Assembly: GCA_020628865.1 (NCBI GenBank)
Contig: JAHDEJ010000021.1
Location: 33,502 to 97,501 of the forward strand
Length of the DNA stretch: 64,000 nt
Source: Acidimicrobiales bacterium
GTDB lineage: Bacteria; Actinomycetota; Acidimicrobiia; Acidimicrobiales; SHLQ01
Direction of reading: 5' to 3'
In this document: positions 1 to 7,566 of the stretch, in pieces
Position numbering within the stretch: position 1 is the stretch's first letter
How the letters are laid out: each line of letters begins with the position of its first letter
The notes under the pieces: model-generated
The model's input: the letters and a program-made list of their open reading frames with translations, nothing else
What the model was told of the DNA's origin: nothing
The model's database searches: none
Made by a program: the position numbers and the translations under genes

Positions 1-1071
1 AACAGCCACGACGGTCCATCCCGCGATGTCATCGGTGAACTCCACACCGACGACGATCGCAGTCACGAACGAGGTCCAGGGGATCAGTCCCGCTGCGAGC
101 CTGGCCTCGATGAGCGCCAAGGTCTGTTCGGGATCGAACTCTCGGAGCTGTTGAACCGCAAGCGTGGAGACCGCCAGGATGCCGACCGCCGCACCGGCGA
201 CCGAGGTCGCGGTGACGCCGCCGTCGACGGACAGGCCGACGCCGAGGAGGATGATGCCGGCACCGACGACGCCACCGAGCGCGCGGGCGACGAACCAGCG
301 TTGGGCCGCGGTCGCTGCGGCGAGCGCAAACGTCCATCCAACACCGACGATGAGCAACACGCTTTCGGCTGCGTCGGTGGAGCCGGCGAGCAGCACCACG
401 CCGAGGGCCGCAGCCGGAGCGCCGAGGATGGCCAGCCGCTCGCTGCCGTGTGCTCGGGCAAGTGCGAGAAAGCCGAGGACGGCGGCGGACAGCCAGGCCA
501 CAGCCGCTCCCGTGGACAGCAGGTCGAGTCCGAGGTGGCCGATCACTCCGGACACGAAGAAGGAGGCGGCACCTCCGGCCGCCATCGTGACGCTCCAGAT
601 TCGTTGCGACGGCGCGAATCGGAAGCTCTGGCCGATCATGCCGAGGGACACGATGGTGGCCAGGCCCAGTTGTGCGGACGGTCCGATCCAGCCTCGACTG
701 ATCGCCGTGGACACGAAGAACACGGCGGCGAGGACGACCAGGCCGATTCCGCCGATCCGAAAGAGCCGCTCGAGCGTGACGCGCGACTCGATGGGGGCCG
801 GCCCTGGCTTCGGCCGGATCGGAGGCAGGGGCATGGCGGATCGCGGCGGCATCGGATTCGGCGGTGCCGGTCGAGGTGGTGGTGGTGGCACGGGTGGCGG
901 AGGCGGGACCGACGCGGCCATGGCGCGCGCCGGAGTCGTGACGTCGGTGACCAACCGTGCTTCAAGCGCCTCGGCATTCACGGGTTCGCCGGAATGGAGG
1001 GCCATGAGCTCGGCTTCGACGGTGAGCAGTACCCGCTCGAGGGCGGCAATTGCCGTGATGTCATCTTCCAT
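1..1071 (-). CDS. DUF2339-like multi-pass membrane protein, C-terminus cut by window edge
   Basis: The reading frame is open from an ATG at 1071 to the left edge (357 codons, no stop). Residues 1-45 are a hydrophilic head, residues 50-92 are very proline-rich (runs such as PPPPPVPPPPP), and then RLFRIGGIGLVVLAAVFFV opens a long series of hydrophobic segments containing SRGWIGPSAQLG. A proline-rich N-terminus, a first helix with a GxGLLxLAxxFF pattern, and a GWIGP turn are typical of DUF2339 integral membrane proteins, whose function is unknown. The missing C-terminus lies outside the window. No strong Shine-Dalgarno sequence is visible; the start was chosen because it is the first ATG before the conserved part. 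Confidence 0.75.
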   Translation of the reverse strand, partial: MEDDITAIAALERVLLTVEAELMALHSGEPVNAEALEARLVTDVTTPARAMAASVPPPPPVPPPPPRPAPPNPMPPRSAMPLPPIRPKPGPAPIESRVTLERLFRIGGIGLVVLAAVFFVSTAISRGWIGPSAQLGLATIVSLGMIGQSFRFAPSQRIWSVTMAAGGAASFFVSGVIGHLGLDLLSTGAAVAWLSAAVLGFLALARAHGSERLAILGAPAAALGVVLLAGSTDAAESVLLIVGVGWTFALAAATAAQRWFVARALGGVVGAGIILLGVGLSVDGGVTATSVAGAAVGILAVSTLAVQQLREFDPEQTLALIEARLAAGLIPWTSFVTAIVVGVEFTDDIAGWTVVAV

Positions 1072-1197
1072 GTGCTCACGATGACGGCGTCGCGTCTCCG
1101 GGGGCCCGGGGGAAATCCCTCAATCTGGCGTGGGGGTCTGGCGATGTATATGACAGAAGGTGCTCGAAGATGTCGAAAAGATTTCTGGAGAAAACTC

Positions 1198-1226
1198 TTG
1201 ACACCTGTTCGACATGTTCGTAATAT
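1198..1226 (+). promoter_or_regulatory. Near-consensus sigma-70-type promoter
   Basis: A perfect -35 hexamer TTGACA (1198-1203) is followed by a 17-base spacer and a -10 hexamer TAATAT (1221-1226). Initiation would fall near 1233. No protein gene follows on this strand; the downstream sequence is the structured RNA candidate ending in a hairpin terminator. Such a strong promoter is rare in this GC-rich DNA. Confidence 0.7.
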
Positions 1227-1232
1227 AACCGT

Positions 1233-1395
1233 AACGTCAAGTTGAAGAGGTTGATCAGGGTCACCTCTTGAACAGGACTGGGGACTAGCTGCTCCGGTCG
1301 GTCAGACCATACGACCGCCCGCGCCTGGCCGATCGGTGCAGTCACCCCCAAGTACGCAGCAACCCGGCACCTCGGTGCCGGGTTGTCTCGTTTTC
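1233..1395 (+). ncRNA. Candidate structured intergenic small RNA, about 160 nt
   Basis: The 338-base gap between two minus-strand genes has a near-consensus plus-strand promoter at one end and a strong terminator at the other, with no convincing protein gene between. The transcript can fold extensively. An 11-bp stem with one mismatch pairs 1241-1251 with 1263-1273. A long-range helix pairs ACUGGGGACU (1277-1286) with 1340-1353, with two 2-nt bulges. A perfect 6-bp stem CGGUCG/CGACCG (1295-1300 with 1312-1317) sits inside it. The terminator hairpin is at 1361-1384. I do not recognise the family. It lacks the SRP RNA GGAA-loop signature and is not a tRNA. Size and layout would suit a 6S-like or novel sRNA. 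Promoter and structures are seen; expression is inferred. Confidence 0.55.
1361..1394 (+). terminator. Rho-independent terminator of the small RNA candidate
   Basis: A perfect 10-bp stem AACCCGGCAC/GTGCCGGGTT (1361-1370 with 1375-1384) has a CTCG tetraloop and is followed by GTCTCGTTTT on the plus strand. The T-rich tail lies on the plus strand, so it ends the small RNA rather than the minus-strand DivIVA gene, although the stem could act in both directions. Confidence 0.75.
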
Positions 1396-1409
1396 GCCCA
1401 ACCGACGTC

Positions 1410-2039
1410 TCAGTCGGGGGCAACCTCGTTGCGAAGCGCCGCCTTCATGAACTCGGCCAGCGAACCATCAGCCGCCACCGGCTCCACCTCGGGCAACTCG
1501 TCGAGATCCACCGCCACGTCGTCATCGACGGGATCGCCAATCGTCCCCTGCAGATCGTCGAGCGTCGTCCGCAGCCGACGATGAACCTCTCGCTCCTGGG
1601 CCAGCAGGCCGTCGAGCCGTGTCTGCGTGTCCCGCAGCACCTCATCGCTGCGGCGCCGGGCCGCATCCTCGGCCTCGCTCGCCAACTGTTCGGCCGACTC
1701 CTGGGCCTCGGTACGAATGGCCGCCGCATCCGTGCGGGCCGCATCCAGCACCGACTGCGCCTCGACGCGGGCCGCCTCGAGATCCGTGCCCCCGGCCACG
1801 GCCTGGGCCTCGGCAACGATCTCCTCCGCCCGAACCTCTGCCGCGGCGATGATCTCATCCGCCTGCGTCGTGGCGATCGCAACCGGATCGTCCTCCGTCC
1901 CGAGCTGGTCCCGGACACGTTGACGCGCCCGCATCTCGTCGGCGATCTCCCGCAGGAAGTTGCGGACCTGCATGATGTCGTAGCCCCGCTTCCGCATCCG
2001 GAAGGGCTGGCGATCGATCTGCTCAGGAGTCAGATGCAT
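1410..2039 (-). CDS. DivIVA-domain coiled-coil protein
   Basis: 209 residues. The N-terminus MHLTPEQIDRQPFRMRKRGY followed by DIMQVRNFLREIADEM is the lipid-binding head and first coiled coil of DivIVA/Wag31-type proteins, which bind curved membrane at poles and septa and guide wall growth in actinobacteria. The rest is a long Ala/Glu/Arg-rich coiled coil (about residues 45-180) ending in an acidic tail. The start at 2039 is chosen over an upstream GTG because AAAGGAG sits 6 bases before it and the conserved head begins there. It is divergent from the exonuclease gene. It is shorter than Wag31, so it is probably a paralogue rather than the main polar-growth protein. Confidence 0.85.
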   Translation of the reverse strand: MHLTPEQIDRQPFRMRKRGYDIMQVRNFLREIADEMRARQRVRDQLGTEDDPVAIATTQADEIIAAAEVRAEEIVAEAQAVAGGTDLEAARVEAQSVLDAARTDAAAIRTEAQESAEQLASEAEDAARRRSDEVLRDTQTRLDGLLAQEREVHRRLRTTLDDLQGTIGDPVDDDVAVDLDELPEVEPVAADGSLAEFMKAALRNEVAPD

Positions 2040-2188
2040 GCGCCGCTCCTTTCCATGGGCAACGACCTCCGTCCTGTTTACCAAACCTCCGGCCACAGTC
2101 GGTAGCTTTGCGCCGCGCGGTCCGCACTGAGAGACTTCGAACCCGGCAACCCACGACGCCGCCGGGCAACCTCACCGGGAGGCACAAC

Positions 2189-3061
2189 ATGCAGGTGCAT
2201 CTGATCGACGGAACCTACGAGCTGTTCCGCTACTTCTTCGCCGCGCCCTCGCACATCACCGCAGCCGGGCAGGAGACGGGCGCGATGCGCGGCGTGCTCG
2301 GCTCCATGATCGGCCTGCTCGAAGACGGCGCCACCCACATCGGCATCGCCACCGATCACGTGATCCCGTCCTTCCGCAACGATCTGTGGGACGACTACAA
2401 GGACGGCTCCGAGATCGACCCGGACATCGAGTCCCAGTTCCATCCGCTCGAAGACGTCCTGCGGGCCGCCGGGTTCACGGTGTGGCCCATGGTGGAGTAC
2501 GAGGCCGACGACGCACTCGGCGCCGCCGCAGTGATGGCCGCCGCAGATCCGCGCGTGACCGAGGTGCAGATCTGCACTCCCGACAAGGATCTGGCCCAGT
2601 GCGTTTCGGATGCGGCAGGCATCGTGCAGTTCGACCGGCGCAAGGGCGTCCGATACGACGAGGCCGGCGTCCAGGAGAAGTTCGGCGTGCCGCCTGCGTC
2701 CATCCCCGACTACCTGGCCCTCGTCGGCGATTCCGCCGACGGCTTTCCCGGACTTCCCGGTTGGGGGGCGAAGTCCACGGCCGCTGTGCTGTCGCGCTAC
2801 GGCCACATCACCGATGTTCCGGCCGCCGCCGGCCAGTGGGACATCACCGTGCGGGGTGGAGCGAAGCTCGCCGCCACGCTGGCGGACAACCTCGAACTCG
2901 CGCTCCTCTTCCGTCGGATCGCCACAATTGAGCTTGACGCCCCTGTCTCCGAGAACGTCGACGTGCTCGAGTGGACGGGGCCGACAGACGAGTTCGAGGC
3001 GCTGGCCGAATCGATCGACGCCACGAGCGCGCTGCGACGGATGGAGAAACTCGCCGGCTGA
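2189..3061 (+). CDS. Stand-alone 5'-3' exonuclease (PolA N-terminal/FEN family)
   Basis: 290 residues, matching the nuclease part of DNA polymerase I without the polymerase. Metal-binding motifs are visible: LIDGTYELFR at the N-terminus, MVEYEADDALG near residue 100, TPDKDLAQ near 130, and the helix-3-turn-helix LVGDSADGFPGLPGWGAKS near 180-198. It is expected to act on DNA flaps or RNA primers during repair and Okazaki-fragment processing. The start is set by GGGAGG seven bases before ATG 2189. It is divergent from DivIVA and followed by a hairpin. The usual DNS(S/T)D of the H3TH loop reads GDSADGF, a mild deviation also seen in actinobacterial homologues. Confidence 0.9.
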   Translation: MQVHLIDGTYELFRYFFAAPSHITAAGQETGAMRGVLGSMIGLLEDGATHIGIATDHVIPSFRNDLWDDYKDGSEIDPDIESQFHPLEDVLRAAGFTVWPMVEYEADDALGAAAVMAAADPRVTEVQICTPDKDLAQCVSDAAGIVQFDRRKGVRYDEAGVQEKFGVPPASIPDYLALVGDSADGFPGLPGWGAKSTAAVLSRYGHITDVPAAAGQWDITVRGGAKLAATLADNLELALLFRRIATIELDAPVSENVDVLEWTGPTDEFEALAESIDATSALRRMEKLAG

Positions 3062-3066
3062 CGGAC

Positions 3067-3086
3067 CGGGTGTTTCGACACACCCG
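3067..3086 (+). terminator. Putative terminator hairpin after the exonuclease
   Basis: A perfect 7-bp stem CGGGTGT/ACACCCG with a TTCGAC loop starts 5 bases after the exonuclease stop. No T-run follows, so termination efficiency is uncertain. It separates the exonuclease from the polysaccharide locus. Confidence 0.45.
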
Positions 3087-3171
3087 CCGAAATCCTGAAT
3101 GGGCAATCGGGTCCGGGCGCAGACGCCATCAGCCTCATGCGCCGATGCGCAGCGTTCTCCACTCTGGACAC

Positions 3172-4053
3172 ATGGACCGAGACCACGACCTCGGCGTCAC
3201 TGTCGGCACCAACCCGACACTCCAGACTCCGCCCCTCGACACCCTCCCGCCGCTGCGCACGACCGATGAGGTCGAACCTGCGCTGCTCAGCGACGCGCAC
3301 ACGTGGGGGCTGCGCTTCACCGATGCCGCCTCCATCGAGGACGTCGCCAGCGCCCTGCTGGATGGGTACCGCGGCAAGCCGGGTCAGCTTCCGCTCGTCG
3401 TGACGCCCAACGTCGACATCCTGGTCACCCTGGAGGACGCCTCGCCCAGCGTGAAGGCAACCGTCGACCGCGCTGCCGTCGTGCTCGCAGACGGACAGCC
3501 GCTCGTGAGCCTCAGCCACCTGGCCGGAGACCGACTGGCCGCAAAGCTCGCCGGCTCCGACCTCACCGCCGAGATGTGGCCCCGGCTCGCACTCGAGGGG
3601 CGATCGATGTTCGCCATCGTGCCGAGTGGCGAGGTCGGGTTCCTGCTCGAACGCAAACATCCCGAGTGTGCCTGGCGCCGTGCGCCGCTGCTCGAGCCGA
3701 ACGAGTCCACGCTCATGGACACCTTCGCCTGGCAATGCGTCCTGCAGATGCTGGACATGGACCGACGCCCGGAGTTCGTCTTCGTCGGCATCGGATTCCC
3801 CAAGGACCTGCTGCTCGCGAAGTCGATCATCGATCAGTGGCCGGCAGACGCCGGCGAACCTCCGGTGGTTCTCGCCGTGGGCGCCTCGTTGGAATTTCTG
3901 ACCGGCATCAAGAAGCGGGCGCCGAAGCTCTTCCGCATGATGGGGCTCGAGTTCGTGCATCGCATGCTCACGGAGCCGCGCCGGATGGTCCACCGCTACC
4001 TCGTCAAGGACACCCGGTTCCTCATGATCGTGGGTCGTCACCTCCGCAAATAA
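3172..4053 (+). CDS. WecG/TagA/CpsF-family glycosyltransferase (GT26)
   Basis: About 293 residues. Residues about 76-112 (VVTPNVDILVTLE... VLADGQPLV) carry the conserved TPN and DG(Q/M)P motifs of the GT26 family. These enzymes add UDP-activated sugars such as ManNAc or ManNAcA to a lipid-linked acceptor early in surface-polymer synthesis. The C-terminal half (FVFVGIGFPKDLLLAKSI, then AVGASLEFLTG) fits the family pattern FVGLG.PKQE...VGAxFDFxAG. It opens the polysaccharide locus. The start is uncertain: ATG 3172 and ATG 3145 are in frame and neither has a clear Shine-Dalgarno. The usual basic C-terminal tail used for membrane attachment is present (EPRRMVHRYLVKDTRF). Confidence 0.85.
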   Translation: MDRDHDLGVTVGTNPTLQTPPLDTLPPLRTTDEVEPALLSDAHTWGLRFTDAASIEDVASALLDGYRGKPGQLPLVVTPNVDILVTLEDASPSVKATVDRAAVVLADGQPLVSLSHLAGDRLAAKLAGSDLTAEMWPRLALEGRSMFAIVPSGEVGFLLERKHPECAWRRAPLLEPNESTLMDTFAWQCVLQMLDMDRRPEFVFVGIGFPKDLLLAKSIIDQWPADAGEPPVVLAVGASLEFLTGIKKRAPKLFRMMGLEFVHRMLTEPRRMVHRYLVKDTRFLMIVGRHLRK

Positions 4054-4105
4054 GCGGGCACAACGACCCTTCAGGCCGCATCGGCGACCTGCCGATATCA
4101 ACGGT

Positions 4106-4960
4106 ATGCACGCACATCAGGCCGCCTCCGCCATCGAGGTCTCCGTCGTCATGCCCGTCGGATCCGTGGATCCGACGCTGGAGTCTGCGCTGGACCACCT
4201 GGATGCGCAGATCGTCTCCTTCGACTGGGAGTTGGTCCTTGCACTGAACACGAAGGATCCGGTCGCACGGCGTCTGCTCGAGGGCCTGGTCGACGCCCAC
4301 GCCTTCGACGCACGGATCATCGATGCATCCGACGTGCGCAGCGCATCGCATGCGCGCAACGTCGGCGCCAACCATGCTCGCGGTGAGAAGCTCGCGTTCT
4401 GCGACGGCGACGATCAGGCCGAACCGGACTGGCTGCAACAGCTCATCGACGCACTCGAACCGGGTACCGCGATCGGCGGCCATCTGGGCGAGGAGGAACT
4501 CGTCGTTCCGGGCCAGGAGAACTGGCGGCCGCCGGCCACCCCGGGGAACCTGCCCGCCTTCCTTGGTGCCGACTATCTCGTCTCGGCGAACATGGCGCTC
4601 TGGGCGGAGGACTTCGCCGCGGTGGGCGGATTCGATTGCGACCTGATCCGGGGCGAAGACATCGACTTCAGTTGGCGTCTGATCGAGTCCGGGATCGAGC
4701 TGCGGTACGAACCGACCGCGGTGATGCACTATCGCCATCGGGCCGGCCTGCGTTCCCTGTTGCAACAGCACTACCTGTATGGCCGGGGCATGGCCCAGGT
4801 TCTCGCTCGGCGCCCGCCGCCCGGCGTGGAGTCGTCCGGCAACCGGATGTTGCAGGCGAACGGTCAGAAGACCGAGAACCAGAGCGTGGTCCACGTGCTC
4901 CGTCGCGGCGCCATTGCCGCCGGCCGCGTCCGCGGCCTCCTCGACGACCGCGCCGCCTGA
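4106..4960 (+). CDS. Family 2 glycosyltransferase
   Basis: 284 residues with a GT-A fold. VSVVMPVGS opens the nucleotide-sugar domain, SASHARNVGANHARGEKLAFC leads into the DGDD metal-binding motif near residue 98, and RGEDIDFSWRL near 181 is the ED acceptor-site motif. No membrane helix is seen, so it probably works on the cytoplasmic face on a lipid-linked oligosaccharide. It follows the GT26 gene by 52 bases in the same direction. The sugar specificity cannot be read from sequence. Confidence 0.85.
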   Translation: MHAHQAASAIEVSVVMPVGSVDPTLESALDHLDAQIVSFDWELVLALNTKDPVARRLLEGLVDAHAFDARIIDASDVRSASHARNVGANHARGEKLAFCDGDDQAEPDWLQQLIDALEPGTAIGGHLGEEELVVPGQENWRPPATPGNLPAFLGADYLVSANMALWAEDFAAVGGFDCDLIRGEDIDFSWRLIESGIELRYEPTAVMHYRHRAGLRSLLQQHYLYGRGMAQVLARRPPPGVESSGNRMLQANGQKTENQSVVHVLRRGAIAAGRVRGLLDDRAA

Positions 4961-5014
4961 CCAGGCACCACCCGGACCACACACCACCTGACCACGCCCC
5001 GCGCGCACTCCCTC

Positions 5015-5040
5015 ACAAGTGGGGGCTGCCCCCCACTTGT
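5015..5040. terminator. Bidirectional terminator-like hairpin
   Basis: A perfect 11-bp stem ACAAGTGGGGG/CCCCCACTTGT (5015-5025 with 5030-5040) has a 4-base loop. It lies in the 103-base gap between the convergent GT2 (ends 4960) and GT4 (ends 5064) genes, so it probably serves both. Confidence 0.6.
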
Positions 5041-5063
5041 AGTGGGTCGACCGCGGAGGGTGG

Positions 5064-6293
5064 CTAGGCCGCGTGGGCGGTCGTTGTGTTGTTGTCGATG
5101 GCTTGTGTGAACAGCTCGATGAGTGCTGCGGCCTCAACGTCGACGTTGTGCATCTGGGCCACTCGCTCGGCGCCCTCGGCACCGAACCGATCCAGATCCG
5201 CAGGAGCGGCTGCGAGCACGGCTCGCATCGCTGAGGCGAGCTTGGCGGCGTCGCCGGCCGGCACGAGCCAGCCACACTCGCCCGGGCTGACCAACTCGGG
5301 GATGCCGGCCACGTACGTGCTGATGACGGGTCGGCGGAGCGCAAGCGCCTCCATGATCACGACAGGCAGACCCTCCGCGAAGCTGGGCAGCACCAGCGCC
5401 CGGCTCGCACGGATCGCATCCGCGACCTCGTCCTCGGTCGCCCACCCGGAGATGTGCACCTTCGACTGAAGTCCGTACTCCTCGATCGTCGCCTCCACAT
5501 CGGGACGAAGCTCGCCATCGCCGACCAGTTGCAGCGAGAAGTCGATCCCGTCCTCGGCCAGCATGCGGGCCGCTTCGAGGAGGATCCAGTGGCCCTTCTG
5601 TTCGCTCAGCCGACCGACGGTCACGAGGTTGGGTGTGGCCTCGATCGGACCGCTCTCGAGTTCGAGGTACGACGAGGACAGACCGCAATGGATCACGTGA
5701 ACGTCGTCGCGACGATGAGCGGGAGCAAGCCGCAGCAGCTGCGAGCGTCCGTACGAGCTGATGCCGACCACGAACGCTGCGTGCTCGATCTTCTCCGGCA
5801 GCGACAGGCCGACCTGGCGGTCGAACTCTTCCGGGCCGTGCACGGTGAAGCTGTACGACGGGCCACCGAGCATGCGGCAGAGCATGGCCACGGCCGCCGA
5901 GTTCGTCCCGAAGTGTGCGTGCACATGATCGATGTTCCGCTCGGACAGCAGCTGGCGAAGGCGAGCTGCCTCAGCCACATAAGCGGACCAGTAGGCGGCG
6001 GACTTCTCCGAGCCCTTGGCGAGCTTCATCGCCTTGGCGGTCGTCGCCGAGAGTGCCCGACGATTCGTCCGGGCTTCGGTCCGCATGGCTCCCGACAGGT
6101 CGGACGACTGGCCGTAGAGGACCGTCGTCCGCTCCGCGTGCGCCACGTCTGCGGGGTCGGTGAGGTCGCTCGACCACGGCCGGATGGAGAAGATCTCCAC
6201 CTCCACCCCGTGGCGTTCGAGCGCTTCGATCTCGCGGCGCACGAAGCTGTGCGAGACCTTCGGATACTCGTTGATCAGGTAGGCGATGCGCAT
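5064..6293 (-). CDS. Family 4 glycosyltransferase
   Basis: 409 residues with a GT-B fold. MRIAYLINEYPKVSHSFVRRE is the acceptor-domain start typical of WcaL/AmsK-like transferases. VTVGRLSEQKGH near residue 225 begins the donor domain. SFAEGLPVVIMEALALRRPV near 307 contains the E-x7-E retaining motif. It transfers a sugar from a nucleotide donor during exopolysaccharide assembly. ATG 6293 was chosen because upstream codons are not conserved-looking. It lies 10 bases downstream of the next glycosyltransferase-like gene, so the two form a minus-strand pair inside a mostly plus-strand locus. Confidence 0.88.
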   Translation of the reverse strand: MRIAYLINEYPKVSHSFVRREIEALERHGVEVEIFSIRPWSSDLTDPADVAHAERTTVLYGQSSDLSGAMRTEARTNRRALSATTAKAMKLAKGSEKSAAYWSAYVAEAARLRQLLSERNIDHVHAHFGTNSAAVAMLCRMLGGPSYSFTVHGPEEFDRQVGLSLPEKIEHAAFVVGISSYGRSQLLRLAPAHRRDDVHVIHCGLSSSYLELESGPIEATPNLVTVGRLSEQKGHWILLEAARMLAEDGIDFSLQLVGDGELRPDVEATIEEYGLQSKVHISGWATEDEVADAIRASRALVLPSFAEGLPVVIMEALALRRPVISTYVAGIPELVSPGECGWLVPAGDAAKLASAMRAVLAAAPADLDRFGAEGAERVAQMHNVDVEAAALIELFTQAIDNNTTTAHAA

Positions 6294-6303
6294 TCGAGAC
6301 CTC

Positions 6304-7377
6304 TCAGGCAGCGTGAAGATGGTGTCCCGCAGCGGTCGATGACGTTCCCAGAACATCGTCGAGCACCGACACGAGGGAGGCGGCAGCCGCCTCGTCGGTG
6401 CAGTGGCGTTCTGCGAAGTCGGCCGCGCCGTTGTCGATGCGGGCTCGCAGAACGTCGTCGGTCCAGTACGCCTCGATGGACGCTGCCATCTCGGCCGCGT
6501 TTCGAGGCGAGGACAGGAGGCTGTTCTCGTCGTGGATCAGATAGTCCTCGAGGCCGGAGCGGCGAGTGGCGACCACGCCCCGTCCGTGACGGAACGTCTC
6601 GACGAGTGTGACGACTCCGGCAGTGAGGCCGTCGGTCGTCATGGGTACGACGTTGACGCGGGCGTGACGCACGTGCCGCCGAATGTCCGAGCGGGACATC
6701 GAATCGACGATCGTCACGTTGTCGGGGATCTCGAGGCCCGCGAGCACGCGGGGCCCAGCGAGGACGAGGGTGCGATAGCCGAGCGAACCCACCGCTTCGA
6801 AGAAGGTGCCGTAGTCCCGGAAACCGGAGCCGGTCGCGAAGACGAATGGCTCGTCGATGTCCGGTGGCGCCGTCTCGATGTCACCTCCGTACTGGAGGTG
6901 GACGAACTGGAAGCGATCCTCCGGCAGCTTGAGCATCCGGGCGTACGCCTCGATCTCGATCGTGCTGTGCACGACGAACCGGTTTACCCGGGAGAGGCTG
7001 GCGCGCGCCGTCAGTCGTCGCGCAGCGTTTTCGAGATTGGTGTTGAAGAACCAGCTCACGATCGGCCGGTCGTCACGGCGAAGCCGAGCGCGGGCCGCGA
7101 GCGTCGCCGTGACCTGGGGAAACACGCCGATCATCCCGGAGCAGTCGGCATCCATGGTGATCCGCGCCTGCTGGTGGAAGTCACGCCACTCGCTGCCGGA
7201 ACTCCGGGGGCTCTTCTTGAGATGCCAGGGAATTGCTTCACCGACACGACCGACGAGCTCGAATCGGTGCGCCGATGGGTCGACGAAGTCGTCGAGCCAA
7301 CGATCCGTGGCTTCGGAGAAGTAGGGCGAAGCGACGCGCCACAGCGGCGCCGCATCGACGAGCGGTGATTGAGCCAT
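6304..7377 (-). CDS. Glycosyltransferase-like protein (GT-B fold, divergent)
   Basis: 357 residues. A donor-domain pattern is visible: PFVFATGSGFRDYGTFFEAV, then YRTLVLAGPRVL, then VNVVPMTTDGLTAGVVTLVE. These correspond to the VGR, VGDG and E-x7-E regions of family 4-like enzymes, but in weak form (the last is LTAGVVTLVETFRHGRGVVA). It is probably a surface-sugar transferase or a closely related protein. It is transcribed with the downstream GT4 and divergent from the Wzz-like gene. Specificity is unknown. Start ATG 7377 is only weakly supported by a purine-rich stretch. Confidence 0.65.
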   Translation of the reverse strand: MAQSPLVDAAPLWRVASPYFSEATDRWLDDFVDPSAHRFELVGRVGEAIPWHLKKSPRSSGSEWRDFHQQARITMDADCSGMIGVFPQVTATLAARARLRRDDRPIVSWFFNTNLENAARRLTARASLSRVNRFVVHSTIEIEAYARMLKLPEDRFQFVHLQYGGDIETAPPDIDEPFVFATGSGFRDYGTFFEAVGSLGYRTLVLAGPRVLAGLEIPDNVTIVDSMSRSDIRRHVRHARVNVVPMTTDGLTAGVVTLVETFRHGRGVVATRRSGLEDYLIHDENSLLSSPRNAAEMAASIEAYWTDDVLRARIDNGAADFAERHCTDEAAAASLVSVLDDVLGTSSTAAGHHLHAA

Positions 7378-7529
7378 CGGTGTTTCTTCGGCATGGACGC
7401 GCCGTCTTGTGAGCGGTTCGACCCGTTTGCATCGGGTGGATTCGCCCGCTCGCGGCTCGGCAACAGGACGCCCGCCGTTCGCTCACATTTTCGCCCCTCG
7501 ACGCCGATAGTTCGAGAAGGCCAGCAGAC

Positions 7530-7552
7530 CGGTCGCGCCCCGCCCGCGACCG
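7530..7552 (+). promoter_or_regulatory. Leader hairpin just before the wzz-like Shine-Dalgarno
   Basis: A perfect 8-bp stem CGGTCGCG/CGCGACCG with a 7-base loop ends two bases before GGAGGA (7555-7560), the ribosome site of the GTG start at 7567. It could modulate translation. No U-run follows, so it is not a terminator. Confidence 0.35.
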
Positions 7553-7566
7553 TCGGAGGAACAACC

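Noticed and set aside
151..1245. Long plus-strand open frames (two, up to 364 codons) opposite the DUF2339-like gene
   Set aside because: Their translations are Arg/Gly/Asp-rich without motifs, while the minus strand encodes clear membrane helices.
1233..1395. SRP RNA or tRNA as identity of the small RNA
   Set aside because: The SRP GGAA tetraloop motif and a tRNA cloverleaf are absent.
1076..1423. 115-codon minus-strand open frame across the small RNA region
   Set aside because: No ribosome site, no motif, and it runs through the promoter and terminator hairpin.
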